64,000 bases of DNA from Paenibacillus koleovorans NBRC 103111 (GCF_004000845.1 NZ_BIMA01000021.1:16700-80699); one strand, 5' to 3'; counted from the stretch's first letter, positions 43,235 through 53,296 are shown. The notes: generated by a model not told the origin, from the sequence alone. Translations and numbers: made by a program.

Positions 43235-44518
43235 ATGAATTATGTGTTGGAGATGGGTGTCGCGAAAGTGGACATTACGCCGGAGACGCCGATTCCGCTG
43301 GCCGGCTTCGGCTTTCGAAGCGGCCCTTATGAAGGAGTCACCAGACCGCTTTACGCCAAAGTTTCGTTGTTCCGGCAGCCGGCCGCAGCGGGCGGCGCTC
43401 CGGTCCAACTGCTTGTCGTGCAGGCGGATCTGATCGCGCTGTCGCCCGACGTCGTGCCGGGCTTCGCTTCCGCGATCGCGGAGCGGTACGGGCTGGCGGG
43501 GACTTCCGTGCTGTACAACGCCTCGCATACGCACGGCGGTCCGTTTATGCGCGGAGGCATCGCGGCGGGGCCGATCGATACGGGCTACACGCGGCTGCTC
43601 GAAGCCCGTCTGCTGCAGGCGACCGAGGAGGCGTTCGCCAACGCGGAGCCGGTTGGCGCCGCCAAGGCGCTCGGTGCCTCCGGCATCGGCATTCACCGGC
43701 GCAAAGTCGTAAACGGCAAAATGACGATGGCGCCCAATCGGGAAGGGCCGATCGACCGGGAGGTGACGGTTGTCACCTTCAGCCGCACGAGCGACGGCAC
43801 CCCGAAAGGCATGTTCGTTCATTTTACGTGCCACCCAACGACGACAGGAGACAACCTGATCAATTCGGATTTTCCCGGTGTGGCGATGGAAAGTATCGAA
43901 GAGGCGGTCGGCGGCGGTGTAGTCGCCACGTTTTTGCAGGGCTGCTGCGGGGACATCCGTCCGAATGTGACGAACGAATCCGGCGGCTTTTACCGAGGCG
44001 ACGATAGGGATGTGCGACGGCTCGGCACGATGCTCGGCGACGAGGTGGCCGCCATCTGGAGCAAGGAGGCCCGGACTTTGGAGCCGTGCGCGCTCGAGGT
44101 GCGGGACACGATGGTCCGGCTGCCCTTCGACGACGCGTTGGCCGAACCGGAGGAATCGCTGCCGGAGCGTTATGCGAAGCTGAGGCGAGAATGGCTGGAG
44201 CTGTCGCCGGACAACCGGTTGTACAAGCCGATGCGGGTGTCCTACATGAAGCTCGCGGAAGGATTGGAGCTGGTCGGCTTCGAAGGGGAGGTCGTCGTCG
44301 AATACGGGCTTCATCTGAAGGCACAGTTCCCGGACGCGGTGCTGCCGCTCGCTTACACGAACGGCGTGATCGCCTATATCCCGACGGCCGCCCAACTGAT
44401 CGAAGGCGGCTACGAGCCGCGCGAATCGATTCGGTTGTTCGGTCTGCCCGCCCCGTTCAGCGGAGCGATCGAAGCGTTGATCCGCGAAGCGGCGGTCAGC
44501 CTCGTGCGCGGGGAATAA
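43235..44518 (+). CDS. Ceramidase-like hydrolase, cytosolic (third copy)
   Basis: A 427-aa protein of the neutral ceramidase N-terminal-domain family. It opens with MGVAKVDITPETPIPLAGFGF, then has the zinc-site motif NASHTHGGPF (about residue 95), FTCHPTTTGDNLINSDFPG and LQGCCGDIRPNV, and the C-terminal YTNGVIAYIPTAAQLIEGGYE. No signal peptide and no C-terminal ceramidase domain. ATG 43235 has AGGAG at 9 nt and is preferred over ATG 43229. It lies between the AllA-like and the second Gfo/Idh gene, and is more like the copy at 59.1 kb than the pair at 11.5-13.9 kb. Confidence 0.8.
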   Translation: MNYVLEMGVAKVDITPETPIPLAGFGFRSGPYEGVTRPLYAKVSLFRQPAAAGGAPVQLLVVQADLIALSPDVVPGFASAIAERYGLAGTSVLYNASHTHGGPFMRGGIAAGPIDTGYTRLLEARLLQATEEAFANAEPVGAAKALGASGIGIHRRKVVNGKMTMAPNREGPIDREVTVVTFSRTSDGTPKGMFVHFTCHPTTTGDNLINSDFPGVAMESIEEAVGGGVVATFLQGCCGDIRPNVTNESGGFYRGDDRDVRRLGTMLGDEVAAIWSKEARTLEPCALEVRDTMVRLPFDDALAEPEESLPERYAKLRREWLELSPDNRLYKPMRVSYMKLAEGLELVGFEGEVVVEYGLHLKAQFPDAVLPLAYTNGVIAYIPTAAQLIEGGYEPRESIRLFGLPAPFSGAIEALIREAAVSLVRGE

Positions 44519-44546
44519 GACGGCAAGGAGAAGGAGGCAGGAACGT

Positions 44547-45584
44547 ATGGACATTCGCCGATTCGGCATTATCGGCTGCGGCTTTATTGCGACCATTCAT
44601 ATGGACGCGATCCGTCAAATCGAACAGGCCGCCCTTGTCGGCGTCGCCAGCCGCTCCGAGGAGCGGGCGAAGGCGGCGGGCGATAGCAACGGCTGCGCGT
44701 GGTATACGGATTACCGGGAGCTGCTCGCGCGGCCCGATCTCGATTTCGTGTGCGTGACGACCGGGAGCGGCAGTCATTACGCTATCGGGATGAACGCGCT
44801 CCACGCGGGCAAACACGTCGTCGTCGAGAAGCCGATCGCTATGACGTCCCGCCAAGCGGATGACATGATCGCGCTGGCCGAGCACAAAGGGTTGACGCTG
44901 ACGGTCGTTTCGCAGAACCGCTTCATCCCGCTGCACCGGGTCGTTTACGACCTGCTGAAGCAGGGTAGGCTCGGCAAGCTGCTGCTGGCCGAGGTGTCCC
45001 GTCCGTTTTTCCGCACGCAGGACTATTACGATTCGGCCGATTGGCGCGGCACGATCGCCGAGGACGGCGGGGCGATGATGAACCAGGGCATCCATTCGAT
45101 CGATTTGCTGCTGTGGTTGGCCGGCAAGCCGAAAGCGGTCATCGGGCGCACGTCCACGATGACGCATCGTATGGAAGCCGAGGATATGGCGCTAGCCCTG
45201 CTCACGATGGAGAGCGGAGCGTTCGCCACTATCCTGTGCTCCACCAGCACGAGTCCGGGTTTTATTCCCACGCTCAACCTATATGGCGAGCTCGGTGCGA
45301 TCAAGATCGAAGGATCCAGAATCACGCACTGGTCCGTGCCGGGTGTGGAGATGCCGCAAATCGCCGAAGACCGCAGGGTCGGCAGCGGAGCTTCCGATCC
45401 GAAAAACGTGGCAAGCGAATACCACCGGCTGCAGCTGCTCGACACGATCCGGGCTGTCGAGGAAACTCGGAATCCGCTCGTCACCGGAGAGGATGGCAAA
45501 AACGCCGTCAAGCTGATCGAAACGATCGTCGCCTCATCTGCGCAAAACGGCCTCTCTCTGGCGTTTGGCGCGTCCTGTGAATAA
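44547..45584 (+). CDS. Gfo/Idh/MocA-family oxidoreductase
   Basis: A 345-aa protein with a normal Rossmann motif GIIGCGFIATIH (residues 7-18), VVVEKPIAMTSRQA with the catalytic Lys, and GAMMNQGIHSIDLLLWLAG with the His/Asp pair of the C-terminal domain. It should oxidise or reduce a sugar or cyclitol with NAD(P). It starts at ATG 44547 behind AAGGAGG. It is the last enzyme gene of the sugar cluster, followed by the chromate-transporter pair. Confidence 0.85.
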   Translation: MDIRRFGIIGCGFIATIHMDAIRQIEQAALVGVASRSEERAKAAGDSNGCAWYTDYRELLARPDLDFVCVTTGSGSHYAIGMNALHAGKHVVVEKPIAMTSRQADDMIALAEHKGLTLTVVSQNRFIPLHRVVYDLLKQGRLGKLLLAEVSRPFFRTQDYYDSADWRGTIAEDGGAMMNQGIHSIDLLLWLAGKPKAVIGRTSTMTHRMEAEDMALALLTMESGAFATILCSTSTSPGFIPTLNLYGELGAIKIEGSRITHWSVPGVEMPQIAEDRRVGSGASDPKNVASEYHRLQLLDTIRAVEETRNPLVTGEDGKNAVKLIETIVASSAQNGLSLAFGASCE

Positions 45585-45617
45585 GTCCGTTACAGGTCCC
45601 AGGGAAGGAATTTACTT

Positions 45618-46214
45618 ATGGCCAACATGGTTCTGGAGATTTGCATAGCGATGCTGCGGACAGGGATTCTCGGATATGGAGGCGGTCCGGCCACGGTGCC
45701 GTTAATCCGGTATGAAGCCGTCACCCGCTACAAGTGGCTGGACGACGACGAGTTCGGGGAGGTGCTGGCGATTGCCAACGCCCTGCCTGGACCGATCGCC
45801 ACCAAGCTGGCCGCTTACCTCGGGTACCGGGTGAAAGGAACCGTAGGCGCCATCGTCGGCGTGTTGGCTCATATTTTGCCGACCTCCGTCGCGATGGTCG
45901 CTTTGTTTTCGTTATTTGCCTTTTTTCAATCGTCGTCGATTGTATCCGGCATGATTTCGGCCGTCGTGCCGGTCGTCTGCGTCATGCTCGGCATGATGGC
46001 GTACGAATTCGGCGAGAAGGCGGTCAAAGGGCTGGGGCTGAAAATCGGCATCGCGGCGTTCGCGCTTTCTTTTTTGCTGCTGCAAATAGGGCGGCTTCAC
46101 CCGGCTATCGTCATCGTCGTGTTTTTGGCGTACGGGGCTTTCCACAATAGAGTGCGAGCCAAGCTGTCCAATCGCAAATTGAAAAGAGGGGAAGGCTCCA
46201 CATGGAGTGGTTGA
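45618..46214 (+). CDS. Chromate transporter family protein, half 1
   Basis: A 198-aa membrane protein, the short CHR type with about six membrane segments. Motifs are GYGGGPATVPLIRYEAV and ANALPGPIATKLAAYLGYRVKG. Short CHR proteins work as pairs and the second half follows with a 13-bp overlap. Family members export chromate in some bacteria, but most are uncharacterised. Here the pair ends a sugar-catabolic operon, so efflux of an acidic product is as plausible. Confidence 0.85.
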   Translation: MANMVLEICIAMLRTGILGYGGGPATVPLIRYEAVTRYKWLDDDEFGEVLAIANALPGPIATKLAAYLGYRVKGTVGAIVGVLAHILPTSVAMVALFSLFAFFQSSSIVSGMISAVVPVVCVMLGMMAYEFGEKAVKGLGLKIGIAAFALSFLLLQIGRLHPAIVIVVFLAYGAFHNRVRAKLSNRKLKRGEGSTWSG

Positions 46215-46732
46215 ACCTGCTAATCGGTTTTTTCGTTGCCAACGTGCTCGGCTACGGGGGAGGCCCTTCCTCCATTCCGCTCATGTATCGGGAAATCGTG
46301 ACGAAGCACCATTGGCTGGACAATGAGCAGTTTTCCAGCATGCTCGCGCTTGGCAATGCGCTTCCAGGCCCAATCGCCACGAAAATCGCGGCATACGTCG
46401 GTTACGACATCGCCGGCTGGCTCGGCGTGCTGATCAGCCTGCTCGCCACCGTCGTGCCGTCCGCGCTTGCTTTGATTGTACTGATGAGAACGCTGCAGCG
46501 CTATAAGCAGTCGACGGTCGTCAAAGGAATGACGCTGCTCGTCCAGCCGGTGATCGCCATCATGATGCTCGTCTTGACGTGGAGCAATTCGATAGATTCC
46601 GTGCACGCGATCGGCATTTATCAATTTTTGGGCATCGCCCTCGTCGCGTGGTATTTGATGGCCCGCCGCAAGGTGCATCCCGCGCTGCTGATCGTTTGCG
46701 CATTTGTGTACGGGGGCGTAGTCTTGTCGTAG
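46202..46732 (+). CDS. Chromate transporter family protein, half 2
   Basis: A 176-aa short CHR protein with GYGGGPSSIPLMYREIV and GNALPGPIATKIAAYVGYDIAG, homologous to the preceding protein and forming a heteromer with it. It starts at ATG 46202 inside the 3' end of half 1 and is followed by an intrinsic terminator. Confidence 0.85.
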   Translation: MEWLNLLIGFFVANVLGYGGGPSSIPLMYREIVTKHHWLDNEQFSSMLALGNALPGPIATKIAAYVGYDIAGWLGVLISLLATVVPSALALIVLMRTLQRYKQSTVVKGMTLLVQPVIAIMMLVLTWSNSIDSVHAIGIYQFLGIALVAWYLMARRKVHPALLIVCAFVYGGVVLS

Positions 46733-46768
46733 GAGTCATTTGTCCATCAGCCTTTTTGCCAATAAATA

Positions 46769-46813
46769 AACAGGTCAATCAATCGGGGATTCTCCGATGA
46801 TTGGCCTGTTTTT
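46769..46813 (+). terminator. Intrinsic terminator of the sugar cluster
   Basis: A long stem, AACAGGTCAATCAATCGG against CCGATGATTGGCCTGTT with one bulge, is followed by TTTT. Confidence 0.85.
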
Positions 46814-46836
46814 CGTTTGCGAAATCGTACAGCGCC

Positions 46837-46883
46837 TTAACGTAATCTTTACGAAAAAGCCGATCAAAATTAACAAATTACAT
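46837..46883 (+). promoter_or_regulatory. Candidate PhoP box
   Basis: TTAACG (46837), TTTACG (46848) and TTAACA (46870) lie at 11-bp multiples (one repeat position, 46859, is missing), with TTACAT at 46878. Bacillus PhoP binds TTAACA-like direct repeats with 11-bp periodicity. It precedes a gene for a protein with two phosphoesterase domains; CATAAT (46885-46890) could be its -10. Confidence 0.5.
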
Positions 46884-46922
46884 ACATAATGACTATATCT
46901 GACAGAGAGGAGATTTTGCAGA

Positions 46923-49900
46923 ATGTACACAACAAGAAAGTCACCATCAAAATTAGTTTCAGCTCTTTTAGTCGTGCTATTAGCTATTTCTGCTCTTGCA
47001 ACGCCTATGACGGCATTGGCAGCAGCGCCTGCGGCAATTCCGACCCAAGTTGCAATCAGTATAGCCGGAGGTGCCCAAGTCGGTAAATCGGCGATGAGTG
47101 TGAACTGGGTAACGGATCCGTCGGTCAATCTTTCAGAAATTATTTATGGTACATCACCTAACCTTGTTGGCGGTGTAAGTAAAAGCGCCGCAATGGCTGC
47201 TCCAGTGGCCACAGATATTTTTCCGGAGAATAACCGGACAGACTTTAAAGCGATTCATGCCTTTAATGTGGTTCTTCAGGATCTTACTCCTGAAACCAAG
47301 TATTATTATAAAGTCGGCAACGCCAGTAACGGGTATAGCGCGATCGCCAGCTTCATCGCTCCTGCGGATCCCGCCGCCAAGAAGCCATTTTCTTTTGTGG
47401 TCACTCCCGATACTCAGGGGTATTCTGTAAGTACGTTTGACAATACAGCGAAGCTATTCGACTATATTAAGACTAATGAATCGGATGCTGCGTTTCTCCT
47501 TCATATGGGTGACGTGGTAGAGGACGGTCATAAATCCGACGAATGGCAGTATTTTTTCGACGCTGCTCAAAACCTTTTGAATACGCTACCAATCATGGCA
47601 ACCCCTGGAAACCATGACGGTGCATCCTATGACAGAGATTTTGTGCAGTATAAATCAAGATTTAACTATAAGTCCTTACGGAAACCAAGCGGTCTGTCTT
47701 CAGTTACGGAGGGAACCGTATATTCCTTTGAGTATGGAGACGCCTTGTTTGTTTCTCTTAATTCTTTTGCATCTTCCGCCGACAACGCCATACAATGGGA
47801 TTTTCTGGCGAACGAAACGGCGACCACCTCTAAGCAATGGAAAATCGTATATTTCCATGTTGCGCCCTATGACCCGGGGGCAAGCCACTATTCCATCGAT
47901 AATGTGACAGGAAAAAAACTTACTGATGCGGGTGTCGATTTGGTACTCTCCGGTCATGAACACGCCTATGCCAGATCTACGTTAAAGACGACGTCATCTG
48001 CAGCAGGCACAGGAAGCATTCAAAAAGCAAAATTCGGCGAAGCGCCTACCTATGTCATAGGCGGATCGGTATACAACTACGCCTACAGCCTGGACACCCG
48101 CGACACTTCCTGGAACGATTATTTTTATGACCTTCGCATCGACAAAACGAGTACAGGCGGCGGAGCCATTTATTCTCCAGGTGTTTATAGCAAGGTGGAA
48201 GTTACGAGCAATGCGATCATCTATAAAACGTACTATAAAGCAACAGGCTCTGAAAATCCTTTCCGTGTCATCGATGAATTCACCGTCACCAAATCCGGGA
48301 ACAGCATCACCCAGCCGACAGGCGGCGGTCAAGAACCTACCTCTGTAACGTTCTTGTTCGACTCCTTTAAGCAAGAGGCAGGCAAGTATATTGCACGCTT
48401 TAACTGGACAACGCCGGTAACTACCAAGATCACGCAGCTCTATTACGCTAAAAAAGCAGACTTTGAAAGCAACGGCGGAAAATTTACAAATGTGATTGTG
48501 GGAACCAATAAATCGGTAGACCTCTCAAGCGCCATTGCAAATGCGAACTATAATAGCGCAGGGACGGCGTACTCCATCGCGCCGATCCAGAGCCATAAGG
48601 CGGAGACAGCCGTACTTGAACCGGGTACGGAATATGTATACAGTGTTGGCGACGGTGCAACGAATGTTACAAGCGTTGTTACACCGGCCAGCTTTACAAC
48701 TCCTGCCAGCAATCTCGATACCTTCAACTTTGTCTGGGTTACGGACGTACATGCAGCCAGTAACAATAGGGATGGTCACAATGACAAGGCGCTCACGCAA
48801 GCCTTTACTGATTTCCCGGATGCCTCGTTTATTGTGAGCTCGGGTGACCAAGTCACCTATGGTTTCGACACCTCGGAATGGGATGGTTTTTTTGAGTCCA
48901 ATGCCGATACGTTTGCTCGTGTGCCGCTGTATATGGGGACAGGAAATCACGAGTACGACGGTGCAGGCAACAACTGGGCGCCGAATAGCAGCTGGGACCC
49001 GGTCGACCCCACGCTTCAAAATCTTCTGGGACGCTACAACCCGCCTAAAAACGGAGCGTCATTTTACGGCGGAGGCGACGGTACTCAAAGAATGGTAGCG
49101 GGTATGGACAAAATGCAGTTTGAGTCCAGCAACTACTATTATGTTTATGGCGACACGCTTTTCTTAATGATGGATTATCAGGACCAGAACAATGCTGCCC
49201 AAATCAAAGCGCAACAGGATTGGATGAAGTCGGTCGTCAAACAAAACCCGACCAAATGGCGGGTTGCGATTTTACACAAATCTCTTTTCGGGTATCGTAT
49301 GGCAGACCCTGTTGCATCCTGGACAAACGCTTTCGATGAAGCGGGCGTGGATGTGGTGCTTATGGGACACGACCATCTCTATGTCCGCTCCCAGCTGTAT
49401 GCGAATGGCGCCAACATTGCGCCACAGACTTACGGCAACGGAACAACCTATCTGACGAACTATTCCGGGAATAACGACAGACGCGGACCTTATTTCGTAA
49501 GCAACAATAGAGACGCAGCCAAAATGGCTTATGTCGATGTAAGGGCAGTAGGACCAGGATTTTCGAATATTTCGATTTCACCGACTGAGATCAGAGTGAC
49601 AAGTAAGGGATTCGATTCCAATGGAACCTTGGTAACCGGGGACAGCCATGCACTTGTCACGAATACACCGCGTACTCCCAATTTGTCCACTTGGAGTTTC
49701 CCTGCTGTCCCGCAGGACGTGAACGAGTTGACCATAACGAATGTTGCCGTGACAGGGATTGCTAAAGAGGGACAAACCCTGCATGCATCCGTTACTCCAT
49801 CGAGCGCCACCGCCACTTTCAGATGGGAGCGCTCAACGGACGGTACGGCCTGGACAGCCATTGCGGGAGATGCATCATCGAATTATACGATCAAGACGGC

Positions 49901-52900
49901 GGATGTAGGCTTGTATTTGCGCTCCGTGGCCACGGGGACCGGTTTTTATAACGGCGTCGCCACAAGCTCGGCCACGGCTAAAGTCACCCCTCTTGCCGGC
50001 ACTGGCTCATCCGCTGTAAAAATCGGTACGGCAAGTGAATTGGTTGCATTCTCAGAAGGGTTTGGCACAACGGCCTATCCGATCGACGGAAAGTACGAGT
50101 TATCGGCGGATATTGATATGGATGGCGTACCCTTCTCAGCAATCGGCGGAGGCGCCACAATAACACCATTTATAGGCACATTTAACGGAAAAGGCTACAC
50201 CATCCGAAATCTTAAAATTTCGAGCAGCAGCAGCAACACTGGCCTGTTTGCTTATATAGGCGCAGGCGGCCGAGTTGCGAATGCTAAATTGGCGAATGTA
50301 GATATTACCGGCGGCAATCTTACGGGTTCCATCGCGGGAACCTCCATCGGCACGATCGAAAACAGCTATGTGGATGGAAAAGTAACCGGCGCTAGCAATA
50401 CAGGCGGTATTGTAGGTTTGCTCCATGCGGGCACTGTGAAAAATACGTCCGTAACCGCAGAGGTTTATGGAAATCCGGTTGGAGGCCTAGTTGGAGGTAC
50501 CAACTGGAACAGCTCAGGTTCGCCTCTTACCAAACGAGACACTACAACCGGAAAAGTGATTCTGAATAACTATGTGAAGGGTACGGTGTCCGGGCCTGAC
50601 GGAGCTGCATATTTGGGTGCTTTTGTTGGGGATATGGGCGGTTCTTCAGGTAGTCTGCTCCAGACCCTTAATGGCAACACGGTGACCAATGCCGTATACA
50701 ACGTTGCATCCGGTAAAATAGGAGGCTACTGGTCTGGCAGCAGGCCGATCATCGACTCCAATCAAGTTAACTACTATGACAGTGCCAATTTAGGCACGGA
50801 TGGATTGCCCACAGGAGTCGCCGCAACCTTTGCAGGTAAGACGGTTTCTGATTGGGCGCAAAAAACAACGTTTGAGGCTTTGGGATGGGACTTTGCGAGC
50901 GTTTGGGATTGGGATGCGACGAACAACGTCCCCGTACCCAGAACGATTGATCTTGGCGGCGATGAAGATAACTTCGTAACGGTTATTGCAAACTCAGGCT
51001 CGGGCGGGACGATTTCTCCCGACGGATATGTATTGGTCGAGCGTGGACAAGATCAAAAGTTTACATTCACTCCAAACCAATATTTTGAGATTGACACGGT
51101 AAAGGTTGACGGAGTGGCTAATCCAGAGGCTGTGACGGCAGGCGAGTATACCTTTAACAATGTTACCGCCGTACACACGCTTGAAGTCACCTTCAAGATT
51201 TCCGATGCCACTTCGGGTGCTGCTCCAGGCCTTGTTTCGACAAGCGCTTATTACAACAGGGGGGAAGATGCCCATATTTGGGTAACGGTAGACTTCGGCC
51301 ATGGCGCTTTGGGCATTCAACCGGAAAACTGGCGGAGAGCGGTAACAAGCGTGAAGATCATGAAGGACAATGCGCTGGTTCTTGATGCCGCGGGCTGCTA
51401 CTGGTTCCCAAGCACAGGTTATGGCGCTCCGCCGGAACGGCTTGAAATTGCTTATGACGACATCAACAAGCTTCCTGAGTACGGTAATTTAGTTCCGGGG
51501 ACATATGACCTTGTAATAACCTTTGCAGACTTGAACTCCAGTGTATACACCATCCCTCTGACCGTAGAAGATAGGAAAGTCTCTACGCTGACTGTAGAGG
51601 GGGGTACAATCACGGTAGACGGAGCTGCTGTAGACAGTCCTGCACAGGTGAAGGCGGACTCGCAAGTTACGGTAAGGGCTGTTGCGCCGAACGGACAACG
51701 CTTTGTAAAATGGACAGCGACAGGTCTTGCAAATGAAAGTTATCCTGCTAATCCGTTTACCTTAGCGATGCCGGCAAGCCAGGTTGCATTGAAGGCCGAG
51801 TATGAAACAATGCCAAGCACTGACGACGGCAGCAGCGATGGCGGCGATGGCGGCAATAACAGCGGCGGCGGTAATGGCAATAACAATGGAACTCCTCCAA
51901 CTCCGGAGCCTTCCATAACGGAAGAAAACCGAGTAACCGTTACGCCTGAAGTGAAAGGCAACACAGCTTCCGCTACTGTAACTGCAAAAGCGGTAGAAGA
52001 TGCCATTGCATTTGCGGAAGCCGCAAGCGGTACGGCAGCAGTTGAAATCAAGGTAGCAGCACCGGCAGATGCAAAGATCATTGAATTGACGATTCCAAGA
52101 ACATCGATTGGAGCAGTAGCTGGAGGCAAGACGGAAGCCCTGACGATTTCAACACCAGTTGCATCCATCACCTTTGACGATAAGGCTCTACAAACCATTG
52201 CGGGAGCAGCTAAGGCAGATGTAACCGTTACAGCAAGTGTTGTAGATTCGAGCACTCTTTCCGTGCCTGCGGCTATCATCAACAAGGTTGCGGACAGACC
52301 GGTCTATGAATTTACGGTAACAAGCGGCAATGATCAGTTATCCCATTTCGAAGGCGGTTTTGCATCCATTGCAGTTCCCTATACATTAAAAGCAGGCGAA
52401 AATGCAAACGCCATTGTGGTCTATTATCTGGACAACAAAGGAAATCTTAAAAATGTAATGGGTAAATTTGATGCTGCAACAGGTACCGTAAAGATGAAGC
52501 TCAACCACTTCTCAACGTATGTGATTGGCTTCAATAGAGTAAAGTTTGCAGATGTCGAAAACACTCAATGGTATGCAGAGGCCGTAGATTTTGTAGCCGC
52601 CCGCCAGCTCTTTAATGGGGTAAGCGATGGCAAGTTTGCACCAACCATAACCATGACAAGAGCGATGTTTGCCATGGTCATTGCAAACATGGAGGGAGCC
52701 GACCTATCCAGCTACAAGACATCAGAATTTCGTGATGTTGACATTCATGCTTGGTATGGCCAGGCCATTGCTTGGGCAGCAGCAAACAAAATTGTTTCAG
52801 GCGTAGGCGATGCAAAATTTGAGCCCGATGCCCCAATCACTCGGGAGCAAATGGCTGTCATGCTTCATAACTACATCAAAATTAAGGAGATTAAACTAAC

Positions 52901-53090
52901 GACCACGAGCCAGCCGGCCTTTGCCGATGCAAGTACGGTGAGCGATTGGGCCAAGGAGGCTGTGACGCAGATCCAAAGCCATGGTATTATCAGCGGTGTA
53001 GGTGAAAACACATTTGCACCAAAGGCCAATGCCGATAGAGCCAGCGTCGCCACCATATTTACTAATTTTATACAGGCATCCATTCAGTAA
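46923..53090 (+). CDS. Cell-surface protein with two purple-acid-phosphatase-like domains and SLH anchor
   Basis: A 2055-aa exported protein. In approximate residue order: signal peptide (1-34, ending TALAAAPAA); Fn3-like purple acid phosphatase N-terminal domain; metallophosphoesterase 1 (MGDVVEDG, TPGNHDG, SGHEHAYAR, to about 350); a second Fn3-like domain from about 475; metallophosphoesterase 2 (TDVHAA, SSGDQVTYG, GTGNHEYDG, MGHDHLYVR, to about 830); an Ig-like domain about 945-1030; GLUG-type repeats about 1040-1330; an InlB-B-repeat-like domain about 1345-1425; further beta domains; a Gly/Asn linker about 1640; and three SLH domains from about 1875. It should hydrolyse phosphoesters at the cell surface. 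It is less GC-rich than its neighbours. Confidence 0.88.
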   Translation: MYTTRKSPSKLVSALLVVLLAISALATPMTALAAAPAAIPTQVAISIAGGAQVGKSAMSVNWVTDPSVNLSEIIYGTSPNLVGGVSKSAAMAAPVATDIFPENNRTDFKAIHAFNVVLQDLTPETKYYYKVGNASNGYSAIASFIAPADPAAKKPFSFVVTPDTQGYSVSTFDNTAKLFDYIKTNESDAAFLLHMGDVVEDGHKSDEWQYFFDAAQNLLNTLPIMATPGNHDGASYDRDFVQYKSRFNYKSLRKPSGLSSVTEGTVYSFEYGDALFVSLNSFASSADNAIQWDFLANETATTSKQWKIVYFHVAPYDPGASHYSIDNVTGKKLTDAGVDLVLSGHEHAYARSTLKTTSSAAGTGSIQKAKFGEAPTYVIGGSVYNYAYSLDTRDTSWNDYFYDLRIDKTSTGGGAIYSPGVYSKVEVTSNAIIYKTYYKATGSENPFRVIDEFTVTKSGNSITQPTGGGQEPTSVTFLFDSFKQEAGKYIARFNWTTPVTTKITQLYYAKKADFESNGGKFTNVIVGTNKSVDLSSAIANANYNSAGTAYSIAPIQSHKAETAVLEPGTEYVYSVGDGATNVTSVVTPASFTTPASNLDTFNFVWVTDVHAASNNRDGHNDKALTQAFTDFPDASFIVSSGDQVTYGFDTSEWDGFFESNADTFARVPLYMGTGNHEYDGAGNNWAPNSSWDPVDPTLQNLLGRYNPPKNGASFYGGGDGTQRMVAGMDKMQFESSNYYYVYGDTLFLMMDYQDQNNAAQIKAQQDWMKSVVKQNPTKWRVAILHKSLFGYRMADPVASWTNAFDEAGVDVVLMGHDHLYVRSQLYANGANIAPQTYGNGTTYLTNYSGNNDRRGPYFVSNNRDAAKMAYVDVRAVGPGFSNISISPTEIRVTSKGFDSNGTLVTGDSHALVTNTPRTPNLSTWSFPAVPQDVNELTITNVAVTGIAKEGQTLHASVTPSSATATFRWERSTDGTAWTAIAGDASSNYTIKTADVGLYLRSVATGTGFYNGVATSSATAKVTPLAGTGSSAVKIGTASELVAFSEGFGTTAYPIDGKYELSADIDMDGVPFSAIGGGATITPFIGTFNGKGYTIRNLKISSSSSNTGLFAYIGAGGRVANAKLANVDITGGNLTGSIAGTSIGTIENSYVDGKVTGASNTGGIVGLLHAGTVKNTSVTAEVYGNPVGGLVGGTNWNSSGSPLTKRDTTTGKVILNNYVKGTVSGPDGAAYLGAFVGDMGGSSGSLLQTLNGNTVTNAVYNVASGKIGGYWSGSRPIIDSNQVNYYDSANLGTDGLPTGVAATFAGKTVSDWAQKTTFEALGWDFASVWDWDATNNVPVPRTIDLGGDEDNFVTVIANSGSGGTISPDGYVLVERGQDQKFTFTPNQYFEIDTVKVDGVANPEAVTAGEYTFNNVTAVHTLEVTFKISDATSGAAPGLVSTSAYYNRGEDAHIWVTVDFGHGALGIQPENWRRAVTSVKIMKDNALVLDAAGCYWFPSTGYGAPPERLEIAYDDINKLPEYGNLVPGTYDLVITFADLNSSVYTIPLTVEDRKVSTLTVEGGTITVDGAAVDSPAQVKADSQVTVRAVAPNGQRFVKWTATGLANESYPANPFTLAMPASQVALKAEYETMPSTDDGSSDGGDGGNNSGGGNGNNNGTPPTPEPSITEENRVTVTPEVKGNTASATVTAKAVEDAIAFAEAASGTAAVEIKVAAPADAKIIELTIPRTSIGAVAGGKTEALTISTPVASITFDDKALQTIAGAAKADVTVTASVVDSSTLSVPAAIINKVADRPVYEFTVTSGNDQLSHFEGGFASIAVPYTLKAGENANAIVVYYLDNKGNLKNVMGKFDAATGTVKMKLNHFSTYVIGFNRVKFADVENTQWYAEAVDFVAARQLFNGVSDGKFAPTITMTRAMFAMVIANMEGADLSSYKTSEFRDVDIHAWYGQAIAWAAANKIVSGVGDAKFEPDAPITREQMAVMLHNYIKIKEIKLTTTSQPAFADASTVSDWAKEAVTQIQSHGIISGVGENTFAPKANADRASVATIFTNFIQASIQ

Positions 53091-53107
53091 CGATAGTTGA
53101 ATAAGAC

Positions 53108-53142
53108 ACAACGGCAGCTAGCACTCGACTGGCTGCCGTTGT
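53108..53142 (+). terminator. Hairpin after the SLH gene
   Basis: Perfect 11-bp stem ACAACGGCAGC / GCTGCCGTTGT with a 13-nt loop, followed by TCATT. Confidence 0.65.
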
Positions 53143-53156
53143 TCATTAAACTATAT

Positions 53157-53190
53157 AGTTCTTGTCATTTGCTTTTGACAAGAACTTTTT
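53157..53190 (+). terminator. Strong intrinsic terminator
   Basis: Perfect 11-bp stem AGTTCTTGTCA / TGACAAGAACT with an 8-nt loop, followed by TTTT. It is the second of two terminators after the SLH gene. Confidence 0.85.
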
Positions 53191-53296
53191 CCTATTGTGC
53201 GTCAGGCGGACATGTCATTATTTCACAGTGTGCCCGAACCTCGTCTCGGGATCCGAATAAGATAAGAGTCAACAATACGTTTTAGGGGGAGTTTCT

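Noticed and set aside
43208..44596. 462-codon open frame opposite the ceramidase-like gene
   Set aside because: Antisense shadow of a gene with conserved zinc motifs.
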